Source of the DNA: Clostridia bacterium
GTDB lineage: Bacteria; Bacillota_A; Clostridia; Christensenellales; Aristaeellaceae
Reading direction: 5' to 3'
DNA: 64,000 bases
NCBI GenBank assembly: GCA_017397695.1
Contig: JAFQIF010000066.1
Location: 1-64,000 of the forward strand
Shown here: positions 33,781 to 43,537 of the stretch, one piece after another
Position numbering within the stretch: position 1 is the stretch's first letter
Layout of the letters: each line of letters begins with the position of its first letter
Program-made: the position numbers and the translations under genes
Notes under the pieces: generated by a model
What the model was told of the DNA's origin: nothing
Database searches by the model: none
Seen by the model: the letters and a program-made list of their open reading frames with translations, nothing else

Positions 33781-34978
33781 AAAAACATGCATTGTCCTCG
33801 GTGTTACCGGGGGCATTGCTGCATATAAGGCTTGCGAGTTGCTTCGTCTGCTGCAAAAGCGGGGCATGGATGTGTATGTGGTGATGACGAAGCATGCGAC
33901 GCAGTTTGTCGCGCCGCTCACATTTGAAACGCTTTCAGGCCATCCGGTTGCCGTGGATACATTTGAGCGTCCGGCGACATGGGAGGTGGAGCATATTGCT
34001 CTGGCCAAGCGTGCAGATCTGTTTCTGATCGCGCCTGCTACAGCCAATATCATCGGCAAAATGGCCAATGGCATTGCTGATGACATGCTCTCCACAACTG
34101 TCATGGCGACAAAAGCGCCTGTAATGATCGCTCCAGCCATGAATACCGGTATGTGGGATAATCCTGCAACGCAGCAGAATATTCAGACGCTCATTTCCCG
34201 CGGTGTGCATGTCGTTGCGCCTGCAACAGGACATCTGGCCTGCGGTGACAGTGGCGCGGGTAAGCTGGAAGACGTTGCCGTAATCGCGGAGCGTGCGATT
34301 GCTGTGCTTCAGGCAACGGAAAAGAGGCGCGATATGCAGGGCCTTCGCGTGATGGTGACTGCTGGCCCGACGCGCGAGGCGCTTGATCCTGTGCGCTATA
34401 TTTCCAATCGATCCTCCGGAAAGATGGGCTTTGCCATCGCGCGGGAAGCTGTGGAGCGCGGCGCGCAGGTTACGCTGCTTACCGGTCCGGTGGCCATCGA
34501 GCCGCCCAAGGGTGTCACCGTTGTACCGTTCACTACAACGCAGGATCTGCTTGACCGAGCACTGGAGCATGCGCAGCATCAGGATATCATCATTCAGTCT
34601 GCTGCGCCTGCAGATTATCGTGCCAGAGAGATCGCCGATAAAAAGATCAAGAAGCAGAACGGCGAGGGCATGACGATCGAGCTGGTAGAGAATCCGGACG
34701 TCGCTGCGACGATCGGAAAGAGCAAGCGGGCAGATCAAACGTTTGTCGGCTTTGCTGCTGAAACGAACGATGTGCTTGAACATGCCAAGGGGAAACTGGC
34801 CAAAAAGAACCTGGATATGATCGTAGCCAACGACGTGACTGTGCCTGGCGCAGGATTTGACGTAAATACCAATATCGTGACGCTGATCACAAAGGATAAT
34901 ATGACGTCACTGCCTTTGCTTTCCAAGGATGAAGTTGCCGAGTGTATTCTGGATGAGGTCTTGAAGCTGCGCGCATAA
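33770..34978 (+). CDS. coaBC: Bifunctional phosphopantothenoylcysteine decarboxylase/phosphopantothenate-cysteine ligase
   Basis: Two steps of coenzyme A synthesis. 402 aa. The CoaC half (1-185) has the flavin-binding GVTGGIAAYKACELL, the active histidine in WEVEHIALAKRAD, PAMNTGMWDNPATQ and the catalytic cysteine in HLACGDSGAGKLED. The CoaB half has VTAGPTREALDPVRYISNRS (in part) and SAAPADYR, with KIKK. The start lies 11 bases inside rpoZ. A terminator follows; priA, often next in other Firmicutes, is not here. Confidence 0.97.
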   Translation: MSSKKTCIVLGVTGGIAAYKACELLRLLQKRGMDVYVVMTKHATQFVAPLTFETLSGHPVAVDTFERPATWEVEHIALAKRADLFLIAPATANIIGKMANGIADDMLSTTVMATKAPVMIAPAMNTGMWDNPATQQNIQTLISRGVHVVAPATGHLACGDSGAGKLEDVAVIAERAIAVLQATEKRRDMQGLRVMVTAGPTREALDPVRYISNRSSGKMGFAIAREAVERGAQVTLLTGPVAIEPPKGVTVVPFTTTQDLLDRALEHAQHQDIIIQSAAPADYRAREIADKKIKKQNGEGMTIELVENPDVAATIGKSKRADQTFVGFAAETNDVLEHAKGKLAKKNLDMIVANDVTVPGAGFDVNTNIVTLITKDNMTSLPLLSKDEVAECILDEVLKLRA

Positions 34979-34990
34979 ATTGCATCATTT

Positions 34991-35023
34991 CTGCCGCTTT
35001 CCGTGAGGAGAGCGGCAGTTTTT
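34991..35023 (+). terminator. Intrinsic terminator after coaBC
   Basis: CTGCCGCTTTCC (34991-35002) pairs with GGAGAGCGGCAG (35007-35018) with one mismatch, then TTTTT. Confidence 0.85.
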
Positions 35024-35056
35024 GCGTGTAATTTGGACGTTTTGAAGCTGTCAATC

Positions 35057-35085
35057 TTGACGGCGTGCAGATTTGCGCCTATAAT
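35057..35085 (+). promoter_or_regulatory. Strong sigma-A promoter before the small membrane protein/secDF
   Basis: TTGACG (35057-35062), 17-bp spacer, TATAAT (35080-35085), 57 bases before the next start codon. Confidence 0.8.
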
Positions 35086-35141
35086 GGAGAGTACTTGAAT
35101 TATGGGTTTTCCTAACCTTGCGCGAGAGGAGGCGGAGAAGC

Positions 35142-35498
35142 ATGGAGAAAAAAGCCGAACGATCGATTGTTTTGCTTGCTGTGCTCTTCGTCTTCGCCTG
35201 TTTGCTGCTTAGCGGCGGTTGGCGGCTGATCGGCACTTCCTGCGAGGCCTCCCCTGATTCAGTCCGGCAGCAGATGCCGGTCCGGGCAGCGATTACGAGT
35301 ATGCCTGCGCCTTGCTCAGAACTGGGCGCAGCGCCGACCCGCGGACAGATTGCACTGCGATTTGTAGCCGCACCTGCCTCGGAAAACCTCAACCTGAGCC
35401 TCTGTGTATTGTGTGATGCCAACGGCAACGTGCTCGCCGGCAAAACATATCTGCACACGGTGTATCAGGCATTTACGCTGGGTGACGGGTTTGTGTAA
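35142..35498 (+). CDS. Hypothetical exported or membrane-anchored protein, 118 aa
   Basis: Not recognised. The ATG at 35142 has GAGAGGAGG upstream. MEKKAERSIVLLAVLFVFACLLLSGGWRL-like N-terminus: a basic head followed by one hydrophobic segment (residues about 8-28), either signal or anchor. The rest is a small domain with ALRFVAAPASENLNLSLCVL and CDANGNVLAGKTYLHTVYQA, suggesting a beta-rich extracytoplasmic fold; three to four cysteines occur outside. It is 58 bases before secD with no terminator between, so it heads the secDF transcript from a strong promoter. Confidence 0.7.
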   Translation: MEKKAERSIVLLAVLFVFACLLLSGGWRLIGTSCEASPDSVRQQMPVRAAITSMPAPCSELGAAPTRGQIALRFVAAPASENLNLSLCVLCDANGNVLAGKTYLHTVYQAFTLGDGFV

Positions 35499-35556
35499 GA
35501 AACGCAGAGTTTCTGCATAAACACCGATCAAACAAGATAAAGAGAGGAAAATCACT

Positions 35557-36819
35557 ATGGCGAACAAGAACGCAAAGCAGAAGAATCCGCGCACCCGCGC
35601 GATCGTCTCGCTCGTTGCCATCCTGGTGGTTGTCGCGGTCTGCGGATACGTGGCGCTGTTTGGTATCGGCAAGGGTACGATGATCAATTACGTAAAGCCC
35701 TGGGGCGAAGCGATCTCCCTGGGTCTTGACCTGCGCGGCGGCGTGTATACCGTGTATGCTGCGGATAACGATGGCAGTGCCGACTTCGAGACGAAGATGA
35801 GCTCTACCGTTTCTATCCTTACCAGCCGACTGACCCGTCAGGGCTTCACCGAGGCGACCGTGACCCGCCAGGGTACCGATCGCATCCGTGTTGAGATTCC
35901 GAACGTGTCTGATCCGAACGAGATTCTGCGTATCATTGGTACCCCGGCTCAGCTGGATTTCATGGATGAAGCCGGCAATGTGCTCATGGAAGGCTCCATG
36001 ATCAAGAATGCTGCCGCTTCTCAGGATGAGAACGGCCTGCCGTGCGTGGCCTTCGAGCTTAATGATGAGGGCGCGAAGATCTTTGCTGAGGCGACCGCTG
36101 CGAACCTGAACAAGACCATCGCGATCACGCTGGACGGTGAAGTGATCTCTGCGCCAACCGTCAATTCCGTTATCGCGGGCGGTCAGGGCCAGATTACCGG
36201 CAACTTTACCGCTGACGAGGCCAAGAACCTGGCGACCCTCATTCTCTCCGGCGCTCTGCCGCTGAATCTGACCCAGCTCGAGGTCAGCGCTATCTCTGCG
36301 ACCCTGGGTGTTGAGGCGCTTGATAAGGCGATTCTCGCTGGTGCGATCGGCGTGGCGCTGGTCATGCTCTTCATGCTTTTCCGTTACCGCATCTGCGGTC
36401 TGGTGGCCGATATCGCGCTCGCTATCTATATCATGGCTGTCGTGCTGCTGCTGGCGCTTACCGGTGCGCAGCTGACTCTGCCGGGCGTTGCGGGTATTAT
36501 CCTGGGCATCGGTATGGCTGTCGACGCGAACGTTGTCATCTTCGAGCGTATCCGCGAGGAACTTAAGGTTGGCCGTCCGCTGCCGTCCTCCATCAAGAAG
36601 GGCTTCGCCAACGCGCTGACCGCAATCATCGATGCGAACGTTACCACCATCATTGCGGCTGTTGTGCTCTATGCCTTCGGTACCGGCACCATCCGTGGTT
36701 TTGCGCTTACGCTGGGCATCGGCGTTGTGACTTCTATGTTCACTGCGATCTTTGTTACCCATAAGCTCCTGGATATCTTTGCCGACCTGGGCATCAAGAA
36801 CCAGAAGCTCTACGTGTAA
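35557..36819 (+). CDS. secD: Protein translocase subunit SecD
   Basis: Membrane partner of SecYEG that uses proton flow to pull exported proteins outward. 420 aa, the short form common in Clostridia. One N-terminal membrane segment (residues about 13-35), then the SLGLDLRGGVYTVYA signature, the periplasmic-type P1 region with IEIPNVSDPNEILRIIGT-like block, and five C-terminal membrane segments with GIGMAVDANVVIFERIREEL. secF follows after 17 bases. Confidence 0.96.
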   Translation: MANKNAKQKNPRTRAIVSLVAILVVVAVCGYVALFGIGKGTMINYVKPWGEAISLGLDLRGGVYTVYAADNDGSADFETKMSSTVSILTSRLTRQGFTEATVTRQGTDRIRVEIPNVSDPNEILRIIGTPAQLDFMDEAGNVLMEGSMIKNAAASQDENGLPCVAFELNDEGAKIFAEATAANLNKTIAITLDGEVISAPTVNSVIAGGQGQITGNFTADEAKNLATLILSGALPLNLTQLEVSAISATLGVEALDKAILAGAIGVALVMLFMLFRYRICGLVADIALAIYIMAVVLLLALTGAQLTLPGVAGIILGIGMAVDANVVIFERIREELKVGRPLPSSIKKGFANALTAIIDANVTTIIAAVVLYAFGTGTIRGFALTLGIGVVTSMFTAIFVTHKLLDIFADLGIKNQKLYV

Positions 36820-36836
36820 GGCAGGAGGGAAATATC

Positions 36837-37730
36837 ATGAAATTTGAAATGAAGAATCGCCTCAAGCCCTGCGCGGCTCTTTCTGCCGTGATCATCGTGA
36901 TCGCGCTGGTCATGACCATGATGGGCATGGGCATGAATCTGGGTATCGACTTTACCGGCGGCACCCTGATGACCTACAACATGGGTCAGACCTTCAGCTC
37001 TGATGATGTTGCTGCTGCGCTGAACGAGTGCGGCGTGGCCGATGCGCAGATCGCTGCGACCGGTGAAGGCAATACTCAGGTCCAGATCCGCATCAAGGAT
37101 GTGGAGAATACCGATGATCTGCGTGATCAGCTCGAAGAGAAGCTGGCTGTCAATTATCCGGAGATCGAGTACGTGGATATTACCCGAGTTGGCGCTGTCG
37201 TGGGCAGTGAACTGATCAGCAACGCGATCAAGAGCCTGACCCTTGCGGCTGTGCTCATGCTGGTGTATATCGCGTTCCGCTTCGATCTGTATTCTGGTCT
37301 GGCTGCGATCATCGGCCTTGTGCATGACGTGGCGATCATGATGTCCTTCGTTGTGATCCTGCGCAGCTTTATCCGCGTAGAGACGACGTTCATCGCGGCG
37401 CTGCTGACCATCGTCGGCTATTCCATCAATAACACCATCATCATCTTCGATCGTATTCGTGAGAATTCTCACAAGGTTGGCGTGCGTCAGCTGCCGCGTG
37501 AGCAGATTGTGAATCTGTCCGTGACGGAATCTCTGCCGCGTACGCTGAATACCACCATCACTACGCTGCTGACTGTCGTTACCCTGTATATCCTGGGTGT
37601 CGACTCCATTAAGCAGTTTGCGCTTCCGCTGATCATTGGTATCATTGCGGGTACCTACAGCGCGAACCTGATCAATGGCTATGTTTGGGCGCTGATGATG
37701 GACCTTCGTGCCAAGAGCAAGAAGGCGTAA
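36837..37730 (+). CDS. secF: Protein translocase subunit SecF
   Basis: 297 aa. N-terminal membrane segment followed by LGIDFTGGTLMTYNMG, the small extracytoplasmic domain, then the membrane block with VGAVVGSELISNAIKSL and TIVGYSINNTIIIFDRIREN, both family hallmarks. Ribosome site AGGAGGG. Acts with SecD in one complex. A terminator lies just downstream. Confidence 0.96.
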   Translation: MKFEMKNRLKPCAALSAVIIVIALVMTMMGMGMNLGIDFTGGTLMTYNMGQTFSSDDVAAALNECGVADAQIAATGEGNTQVQIRIKDVENTDDLRDQLEEKLAVNYPEIEYVDITRVGAVVGSELISNAIKSLTLAAVLMLVYIAFRFDLYSGLAAIIGLVHDVAIMMSFVVILRSFIRVETTFIAALLTIVGYSINNTIIIFDRIRENSHKVGVRQLPREQIVNLSVTESLPRTLNTTITTLLTVVTLYILGVDSIKQFALPLIIGIIAGTYSANLINGYVWALMMDLRAKSKKA

Positions 37731-37744
37731 ATGCTTTTGTATCG

Positions 37745-37779
37745 TAAGGGCGGGCGGATTTCACCCGCCCTTATGGTCT
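37745..37779 (+). terminator. Intrinsic terminator after secF
   Basis: TAAGGGCGGG (37745-37754) pairs with CCCGCCCTTA (37764-37773). The downstream run TGGTCTTTCG is T-poor, so efficiency is uncertain. Confidence 0.65.
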
Positions 37780-37791
37780 TTCGATTTCTGC

Positions 37792-37826
37792 TTGGCCATG
37801 GGCATGCGTTCATGCCTATGGCCAAA
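37792..37826. other. Long near-perfect hairpin in the recJ leader
   Basis: TTGGCCATGGGCATG (37792-37806) pairs with CATGCCTATGGCCAA (37812-37826 region) around a 4-5 nt loop, the only imperfection being a G-T wobble. It lies about 20 bases before the recJ ribosome site and has no T run. Confidence 0.6.
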
Positions 37827-37863
37827 CAGAAAAGCCAATCTGACAGAAAGGAGGCCGCACATT

Positions 37864-40245
37864 ATGCTTCGATTTATGCCTAAAAACACGGATGGGCGTG
37901 TAATTCCCGAAGAGCTTCAGTCTTTGGGCATTCCGACGCAGCTTCTCAGCCTGCTGCTGGATCGTGGTATCGATACACCGCAGAAGATTGATAAGTATCT
38001 GCATCCGGAAATGGATGATCTGCATGATCCGATGCTCATGCAGGACATGGATAAGGCTGTTGCGGTCATCCGTGATGCGATCAGAAAGGGAGAGGAGATC
38101 GTCGTCTTCGGCGATTACGATGTTGACGGCGTGACTGCGACAGCAATTCTGCTTACATATCTGCGCAAGCAGGGCGCGAAGGTGGGTTATTATATCCCAG
38201 ATAGACATGGAGAGGGCTATGGCCTGAATGTCGCTGCGGTTGAACAGATCGCTTCGCATGCGAAGCTACTTATCACCGTGGACTGCGGTATTACATGCCC
38301 GAATGAAGTGGCGCGCGCCATTGAACTGGGCATGCGTGTGATTGTGACCGATCATCATCAGCTCGGTCCGCAGCTGCCGCAGTGCTCTGCGGTGCTCAAT
38401 CCGCTGTTGGGCATCTATCCGTTCCGCCGCCTGTGCGGTGCGGGCGTGGCTTTTAAGCTGGTGCAGGCGCTGGGCGGCATGGAGGCGATTGAGCCCCTGT
38501 GGGAATTGGCCGCCCTGGCGACGATTGCGGATATCGTTCCTCTTCTGGATGAAAACCGCGTAATTGTCTCCTTTGGTCTTAAAGCGATGGCCCAGTCTCA
38601 GCGTCCTGGTCTGATTGCGCTGATGGAATCTGCGGGAGTGGAGCCCAAGAATGTATCCGCCTCCGATGTGGCATTTCGCATGGCGCCGCGCATCAATGCG
38701 GGCGGTAGGCTGGCACTGGCCTCGCGCGGCGTAGAATTGCTGACTACCCGCAGGTTGGATACGGCCAGAGAGATTGCTGCCGAACTGGATCAGGACAACA
38801 CCAAGCGACGGGAAATCGAACTGGAGATCTTCGCACAGGCGGATCAGAAGACGTGCAGTGAGATTGATTTCCTGACGGAGCGTGCGATCGTCGTATGCGG
38901 TGAGGGCTGGAATCCGGGTGTAATTGGTCTGGCTGCGTCGCGTCTGGTCGAAAAGTATAAGTGGCCTGCTGTTCTGCTTGCGCAGGACGGCGAGATTTGT
39001 GTTGGCTCTGCGCGTTCTATCCCGGGTGTGGATATCCATCAGGCAATGGCAGCCTGCCGGGATCTGTTTGTCCGCTTCGGCGGTCATGCGCAGGCTGCAG
39101 GTCTTACCATTGAAACGAAGAATGTTCTGGCGTTCAAGCAGCGCCTGACGCAGGCAATTCTCGAGCAGTCCGAGCCGGAGGCGTATATTCCTACGGAGGA
39201 ATATGATCTGGAGCTGGAACTGAGCGACATGAGTGAAGAGCTCGTGCGTGCGTTTTCTTCCATGCAGCCTACAGGATTTGGCAATCCTGCGCCGGTATTC
39301 TGTATTCGCGGCGTGCATACGACGGATGTGCGTGCGATCGGCAAGGAGGGGGCGCATCTTCGAATGCGTTTGTCCTCCGGCAGCGAGATGCGCAATGCCA
39401 TTGGTTTCCGCATGGGAGATAAGGCGCGCATGATGCCTGAGGTCATTGAAGCTGTGGTCGGCCTTTCTATCAATGAGTGGCAGGACAGGCGCAGCGTGCA
39501 GTGTGAATTGCGCCAGATCAAGGCATATATGCCGGCTAAGGCGTTTCTTTCTGAGTGCCAGCGCCGTGAGGATGAGATTGATGCGGCGGTAATCGCTGCA
39601 TTGGCCGGGGATGGAGAATCCGTAAACACAGAGCGCATGACGCTGGAGGCGGCCAAGCATGTGCTTTCTGCTGAATTGCTGACAGCCTACCAGGGTACGC
39701 TCTTGTGTGTGCATTCCGTCTCTGCACTGAAGATGCTCAATATCCATCTTGCGATTGTGCATGCACAGTTGGATTATGCCATGCATGAGCTCGACGATAT
39801 CCGTTCGTTCAATACGCTGGTTATGGCACCGGATTGGGATGAGTTGAATTGCCATCCTACGGCGATTGTTGCGCTGGATGGCTTTGTGAGCGATGCGGAG
39901 CGCTGCGCCGCCAGGAGGAGGTTCCCCAACGCGCGCATGATCGAGGTGACAGACATGGCATCCTATGGTGCGCAGACTGCTGAACGGCTTTTATGCGATG
40001 ACGATAGTCTTCGTGCTGTGTATCGTGTGCTGCGTCAACGGGAGAAGATGGAGTATACGCTGGATGTGATTGCCTGTGAGGCGGGTATTTCGCAAAGTCA
40101 GGCGCTGTGTGCCTTGTATATTTTCCGTGAGCTGAATCTGCTGGAGTTTTCTGTAGAACCGCTCGCATACAGGCTGTACAAGAGTGGAAAGGTTTCCCTC
40201 GAGGCCAGCAGGCTTCGGGGCAGACTGCTTGAGATGAAAGGATAA
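37864..40245 (+). CDS. recJ: Single-stranded-DNA exonuclease RecJ
   Basis: 5'-3' exonuclease in recombination and mismatch repair. The ATG at 37864 follows AAAGGAGG and gives 793 aa, longer than E. coli RecJ (577) because of a C-terminal extension (from about residue 560) with a DDE/helical region typical of Clostridial RecJ. DHH motifs: FGDYDVDGVTATAIL, GEGYGLN, VDCGI, TDHHQLGP; DHHA1: VVCGEGWNPGVIGLAASRL and RFGGHAQAAGLTIE. The next gene, rel, follows after 21 bases. Confidence 0.95.
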   Translation: MLRFMPKNTDGRVIPEELQSLGIPTQLLSLLLDRGIDTPQKIDKYLHPEMDDLHDPMLMQDMDKAVAVIRDAIRKGEEIVVFGDYDVDGVTATAILLTYLRKQGAKVGYYIPDRHGEGYGLNVAAVEQIASHAKLLITVDCGITCPNEVARAIELGMRVIVTDHHQLGPQLPQCSAVLNPLLGIYPFRRLCGAGVAFKLVQALGGMEAIEPLWELAALATIADIVPLLDENRVIVSFGLKAMAQSQRPGLIALMESAGVEPKNVSASDVAFRMAPRINAGGRLALASRGVELLTTRRLDTAREIAAELDQDNTKRREIELEIFAQADQKTCSEIDFLTERAIVVCGEGWNPGVIGLAASRLVEKYKWPAVLLAQDGEICVGSARSIPGVDIHQAMAACRDLFVRFGGHAQAAGLTIETKNVLAFKQRLTQAILEQSEPEAYIPTEEYDLELELSDMSEELVRAFSSMQPTGFGNPAPVFCIRGVHTTDVRAIGKEGAHLRMRLSSGSEMRNAIGFRMGDKARMMPEVIEAVVGLSINEWQDRRSVQCELRQIKAYMPAKAFLSECQRREDEIDAAVIAALAGDGESVNTERMTLEAAKHVLSAELLTAYQGTLLCVHSVSALKMLNIHLAIVHAQLDYAMHELDDIRSFNTLVMAPDWDELNCHPTAIVALDGFVSDAERCAARRRFPNARMIEVTDMASYGAQTAERLLCDDDSLRAVYRVLRQREKMEYTLDVIACEAGISQSQALCALYIFRELNLLEFSVEPLAYRLYKSGKVSLEASRLRGRLLEMKG

Positions 40246-40266
40246 AACGGCGGGGAGGTATTGGAT

Positions 40267-42456
40267 ATGATTCGCGAAGAATGCAGGTCTTTGGAAGAGC
40301 TGATCAGCACGCTGGTCAAATACCATCCGGAAGCCGATGTAGCGCTGGTTGAAAAGGCGTACCACTTTGCCCAGGTGGCGCATGAGGGCCAGATGCGCAA
40401 ATCCGGCGAACCGTATTTTTTCCATCCGCTGACAGTTGCGGGCATCCTGGCCAAGTTGATGCTCGATCCGCCGACGATTGCAGCTGGCCTTTTGCATGAT
40501 ACCGTGGAGGACTGCGAGGAAGTGACGCTGGACGTTATTACCAAGGAGTTCGGTCAGGATGTTGCGCTGCTGGTAGATGGCGTCACAAAGCTCAAACGGC
40601 TGGATTTTTCCTCCCGTGTGGAGCAGCAGGCGGAATCCATCCGTAAGATGATTCTCGCTATGAGCAAGGACATTCGCGTCGTGCTCATCAAGCTGGCGGA
40701 TCGTACGCACAATATGCGTACGCTCAAGGCGCAGTCACCTCAGAGCCAGCGCCGCATTGCGCAGGAGACGCTGGACATCTATGCGCCGCTTGCACATCGC
40801 TTGGGCGTGTATAAGATTAAGCAGGAGTTGGAAGATCTGTGCCTGCGCTATCTGGATCCGGAAGGATATCAGAACCTGATTGCGAAGGTCGGCATGAAGC
40901 GTTCGGAGCGCGAGGCTTACATTCAGGTATTTATGAATACGCTGGGCGACAAGATTTCCGAAATGGGTATCAAGTTCGAAATCGATGGACGCCCCAAGCA
41001 TTTTTACAGCATCTACCGCAAGATGGTGCTTCAGCATAAGCCGTTTGAGCAGATCTTCGATCTGATCGCTTTGCGCGTGCTGGTGGACAGTGTACAGGAT
41101 TGTTATGCTGTTCTGGGTATTGTCCATACCCTGTGGAAGCAGATTCCTAACCGCTTCAAGGATTACATTTCCATGCCCAAGCCGAACATGTATCAGTCGC
41201 TGCATACGACAGTTGTGGGCGAAAACGGCATGCCTTTTGAGGTGCAGATCCGTACGCATGAGATGCATCGCATCGCAGAATACGGTATTGCTGCGCATTG
41301 GCGCTATAAAGAGGGAAGGCATGCGGCGGATGGCTTGGACGGTAAACTCTACTGGCTGCGTCAGATCTTGGATTGGCAGAACGATATGCGCGATTCGGAG
41401 GAGTTTATCTCCTCGCTCAAGGTCGACCTGTTCAGCGATGAGATCTTTGTATTTACCCCGAAGGGTGAAATTGTCGATCTGCCGCGAGGAGCTACGCCGA
41501 TTGACTTTGCATACCGCATCCATAGCGCCGTGGGCAATAAATGCGTCGGCGCTAAGGTCAACGGTCGTATTGTGACGCTGGATTATCAACTGGATACCGG
41601 TGATTTTGTCGAAATCATTACCCAGCAGAATAGCAAAGGTCCCAGCCGAGACTGGCTCAAGATCGTCAGGACCTCGCAGGCGAAGGCAAAAATACGTAAT
41701 TTCTATAAGAAGGAACTCAAGGACGAAAACATTGCTACGGGCAAATCAATGCTCGAAGCTGAGGCTAAGCGTCAGTCTTCCAGCCTTCCGGTGCTGATGA
41801 AGCAGGAGTATGCTGAGCCGATCCTGCGCAAGTTCTCTTTTGCGGATCTCAACGATTTGTTTGCGGCAGTTGGCTGCGGAGGCATCACGGCTGCGCATGT
41901 CATTACCCGCCTGCGTGAGGAGCAGAAGAGCCACGAAAAGCCGCTTGTCCCGCTGATGCCGCGCATCTCTGCTGAGCCTATGCCGCCCGTCAAGGGTGGA
42001 AAATCCTCGGCAAAGGATGATATGGGCATCCGCGTTGCAGGTCTTCCGGGATGCCAGGTACATTTCGCCAAGTGCTGTACACCGTTGCCCGGTGACGAGA
42101 TTATCGGCTATATTACGCGCGGCCGCGGTGTGACTATCCATTCCCGAGAGTGTGTGAATGTAAATGACTCCCATGATCCTGCCCGCTGGATCGAAGCGGA
42201 GTGGTCCGAGACAACAAACAGTTCTTACAATGGCTCTATTCAGATTCTGGCAGTTGACAGGAGCAATCTGCTGGCTGATCTGATGAGCTATTTGTCTGCC
42301 CAAAAGGTGACGGTCTGCGCACTTAACGCTCGAGTGAACAGCAACCAGACCTGTACCATCGAGTTGACGCTGCAGGTAGCCAGTAAGCAAGAGCTGGATT
42401 GGGTGATTAAACAGATCGCCAAGAGGCAGGATACCATTGAGATTTTCCGCGTTTAA
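40267..42456 (+). CDS. rel: Bifunctional (p)ppGpp synthetase/hydrolase
   Basis: Makes and degrades the stringent-response alarmone. 729 aa from ATG 40267 (GGGGAGG upstream). The hydrolase HD domain has [25 protein letters not shown] and [12 protein letters not shown]. The synthetase domain has [33 protein letters not shown] and VQIRTHEMH. The RFKD motif is the one found in bifunctional Rel enzymes rather than in RelA-type synthetases (EXDD), so both activities are expected. TGS ([19 protein letters not shown]), zinc-finger/helical and ACT domains complete the C-terminus. Confidence 0.97.
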   Translation: MIREECRSLEELISTLVKYHPEADVALVEKAYHFAQVAHEGQMRKSGEPYFFHPLTVAGILAKLMLDPPTIAAGLLHDTVEDCEEVTLDVITKEFGQDVALLVDGVTKLKRLDFSSRVEQQAESIRKMILAMSKDIRVVLIKLADRTHNMRTLKAQSPQSQRRIAQETLDIYAPLAHRLGVYKIKQELEDLCLRYLDPEGYQNLIAKVGMKRSEREAYIQVFMNTLGDKISEMGIKFEIDGRPKHFYSIYRKMVLQHKPFEQIFDLIALRVLVDSVQDCYAVLGIVHTLWKQIPNRFKDYISMPKPNMYQSLHTTVVGENGMPFEVQIRTHEMHRIAEYGIAAHWRYKEGRHAADGLDGKLYWLRQILDWQNDMRDSEEFISSLKVDLFSDEIFVFTPKGEIVDLPRGATPIDFAYRIHSAVGNKCVGAKVNGRIVTLDYQLDTGDFVEIITQQNSKGPSRDWLKIVRTSQAKAKIRNFYKKELKDENIATGKSMLEAEAKRQSSSLPVLMKQEYAEPILRKFSFADLNDLFAAVGCGGITAAHVITRLREEQKSHEKPLVPLMPRISAEPMPPVKGGKSSAKDDMGIRVAGLPGCQVHFAKCCTPLPGDEIIGYITRGRGVTIHSRECVNVNDSHDPARWIEAEWSETTNSSYNGSIQILAVDRSNLLADLMSYLSAQKVTVCALNARVNSNQTCTIELTLQVASKQELDWVIKQIAKRQDTIEIFRV

Positions 42457-42479
42457 GCGAAGAGAAAGAGAGTTTTACC

Positions 42480-42929
42480 ATGAGACTGGTCATACAGAGG
42501 GTGCTTGAATCCAGCGTCAGGGTGGATGAAAAAGTTGTTGGTTCCATCGGCAAGGGATTCATGGTGCTTTGCGGCGTACAGGAGGGCGATACGCTTGAAG
42601 ATGTGCGCTATTGCGTGGAAAAGACCGCCGGTCTGCGTATCTTTGAGGATGATGCCGGTAAGATGAACCGCTCCATCATGGATGAGGGCGGAGAAATCCT
42701 GGCGATTTCGCAGTTTACCCTCAGCGGAGATGCTCGCCATGGCCGCCGTCCCAGTTTTTCCGCAGCGGCTCGTCCGGATGTTGCTGTACCGCTGTATGAG
42801 GCTTACTGTAATGGCCTGCGTGAGAAGGGCATTCATGTGGAAACCGGCATTTTCCAGGCAGATATGAAAGTTTCCCTGATCAACGACGGCCCGGTGACCA
42901 TGCTGCTGGATTCCAGGAGGCTCTTCTGA
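42480..42929 (+). CDS. dtd: D-aminoacyl-tRNA deacylase
   Basis: Removes D-amino acids (and glycine from tRNA-Ala) mischarged on tRNA. 149 aa, with [25 protein letters not shown] start, [34 protein letters not shown] (the SQFTL active-site motif) and [11 protein letters not shown] at the end. In Firmicutes dtd regularly follows rel. The stop overlaps the next start (TGATG). Confidence 0.97.
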   Translation: MRLVIQRVLESSVRVDEKVVGSIGKGFMVLCGVQEGDTLEDVRYCVEKTAGLRIFEDDAGKMNRSIMDEGGEILAISQFTLSGDARHGRRPSFSAAARPDVAVPLYEAYCNGLREKGIHVETGIFQADMKVSLINDGPVTMLLDSRRLF

Positions 42930-43537
42930 TGGAGAAGCTGGATATCCGTACGGTACAGGGAGGCCCGCTGGATGTAAATACCTACGTCGTCGGCCTGGAG
43001 GGTGGCGATTGCTGCGTGCTCATCGATCCGGGTGCGGAGCCGGAAAAGGTGTCTTCGGCGGTAGGCGAGCGAAAGGTGAGCGCTGTACTGCTTACGCACG
43101 GTCACTTTGATCATATGCTCTTCGCCAATCACTGGCTGGAGCGAGGCGCGAAGCTCTACGTACATGCTTTAGATGCCGACGCGCTGGCCCAGTCGAAGAT
43201 GAATCTTGGTCATATGATCGGTGTAAAGCTGATTCTGCCTGAGGCAGATGTGCTCCTGCAGGAGGGGGATGTCATCCGGGAGGCAGGTCTTGAGCTTCTT
43301 GTGCTGCATACGCCCGGTCATACGCCTGGTGGTGTATGCTATCAAAATGGAGATGTGCTCTTCAGCGGCGATACGCTGTTTTGCGGCAGCTATGGCAGGT
43401 TGGATCTGCCTGGCGGCAGCGTAAGCAATATGCGCGCGTCGCTGCTGCGCCTGATGCAGCTGGATGGTGATACGGTTGCCTATCCGGGGCATGGCATGAA
43501 GACGAAGATCGCCTGGGAACGGGGGAACTACGCGTGA
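42929..43537 (+). CDS. Metallo-beta-lactamase-fold hydrolase (glyoxalase II-like)
   Basis: 202 aa. The metal-binding motif is LLTHGHFDHM (HxHxDH), with the third histidine in HTPGHTPGG, the bridging Asp in FSGDTLFCGSYGR and the last histidine in YPGHGMKT. This is the short YcbL/glyoxalase II-like group that lacks the C-terminal substrate domain. It commonly follows rel-dtd and precedes hemZ in Clostridia, as here. Four bases of overlap with hemZ. The natural substrate is unknown. Confidence 0.93.
   Translation: MEKLDIRTVQGGPLDVNTYVVGLEGGDCCVLIDPGAEPEKVSSAVGERKVSAVLLTHGHFDHMLFANHWLERGAKLYVHALDADALAQSKMNLGHMIGVKLILPEADVLLQEGDVIREAGLELLVLHTPGHTPGGVCYQNGDVLFSGDTLFCGSYGRLDLPGGSVSNMRASLLRLMQLDGDTVAYPGHGMKTKIAWERGNYA

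Noticed and set aside
35473..36762. 429-codon open frame on the minus strand
   Set aside because: Antisense to secD, with biased composition and no start signal.
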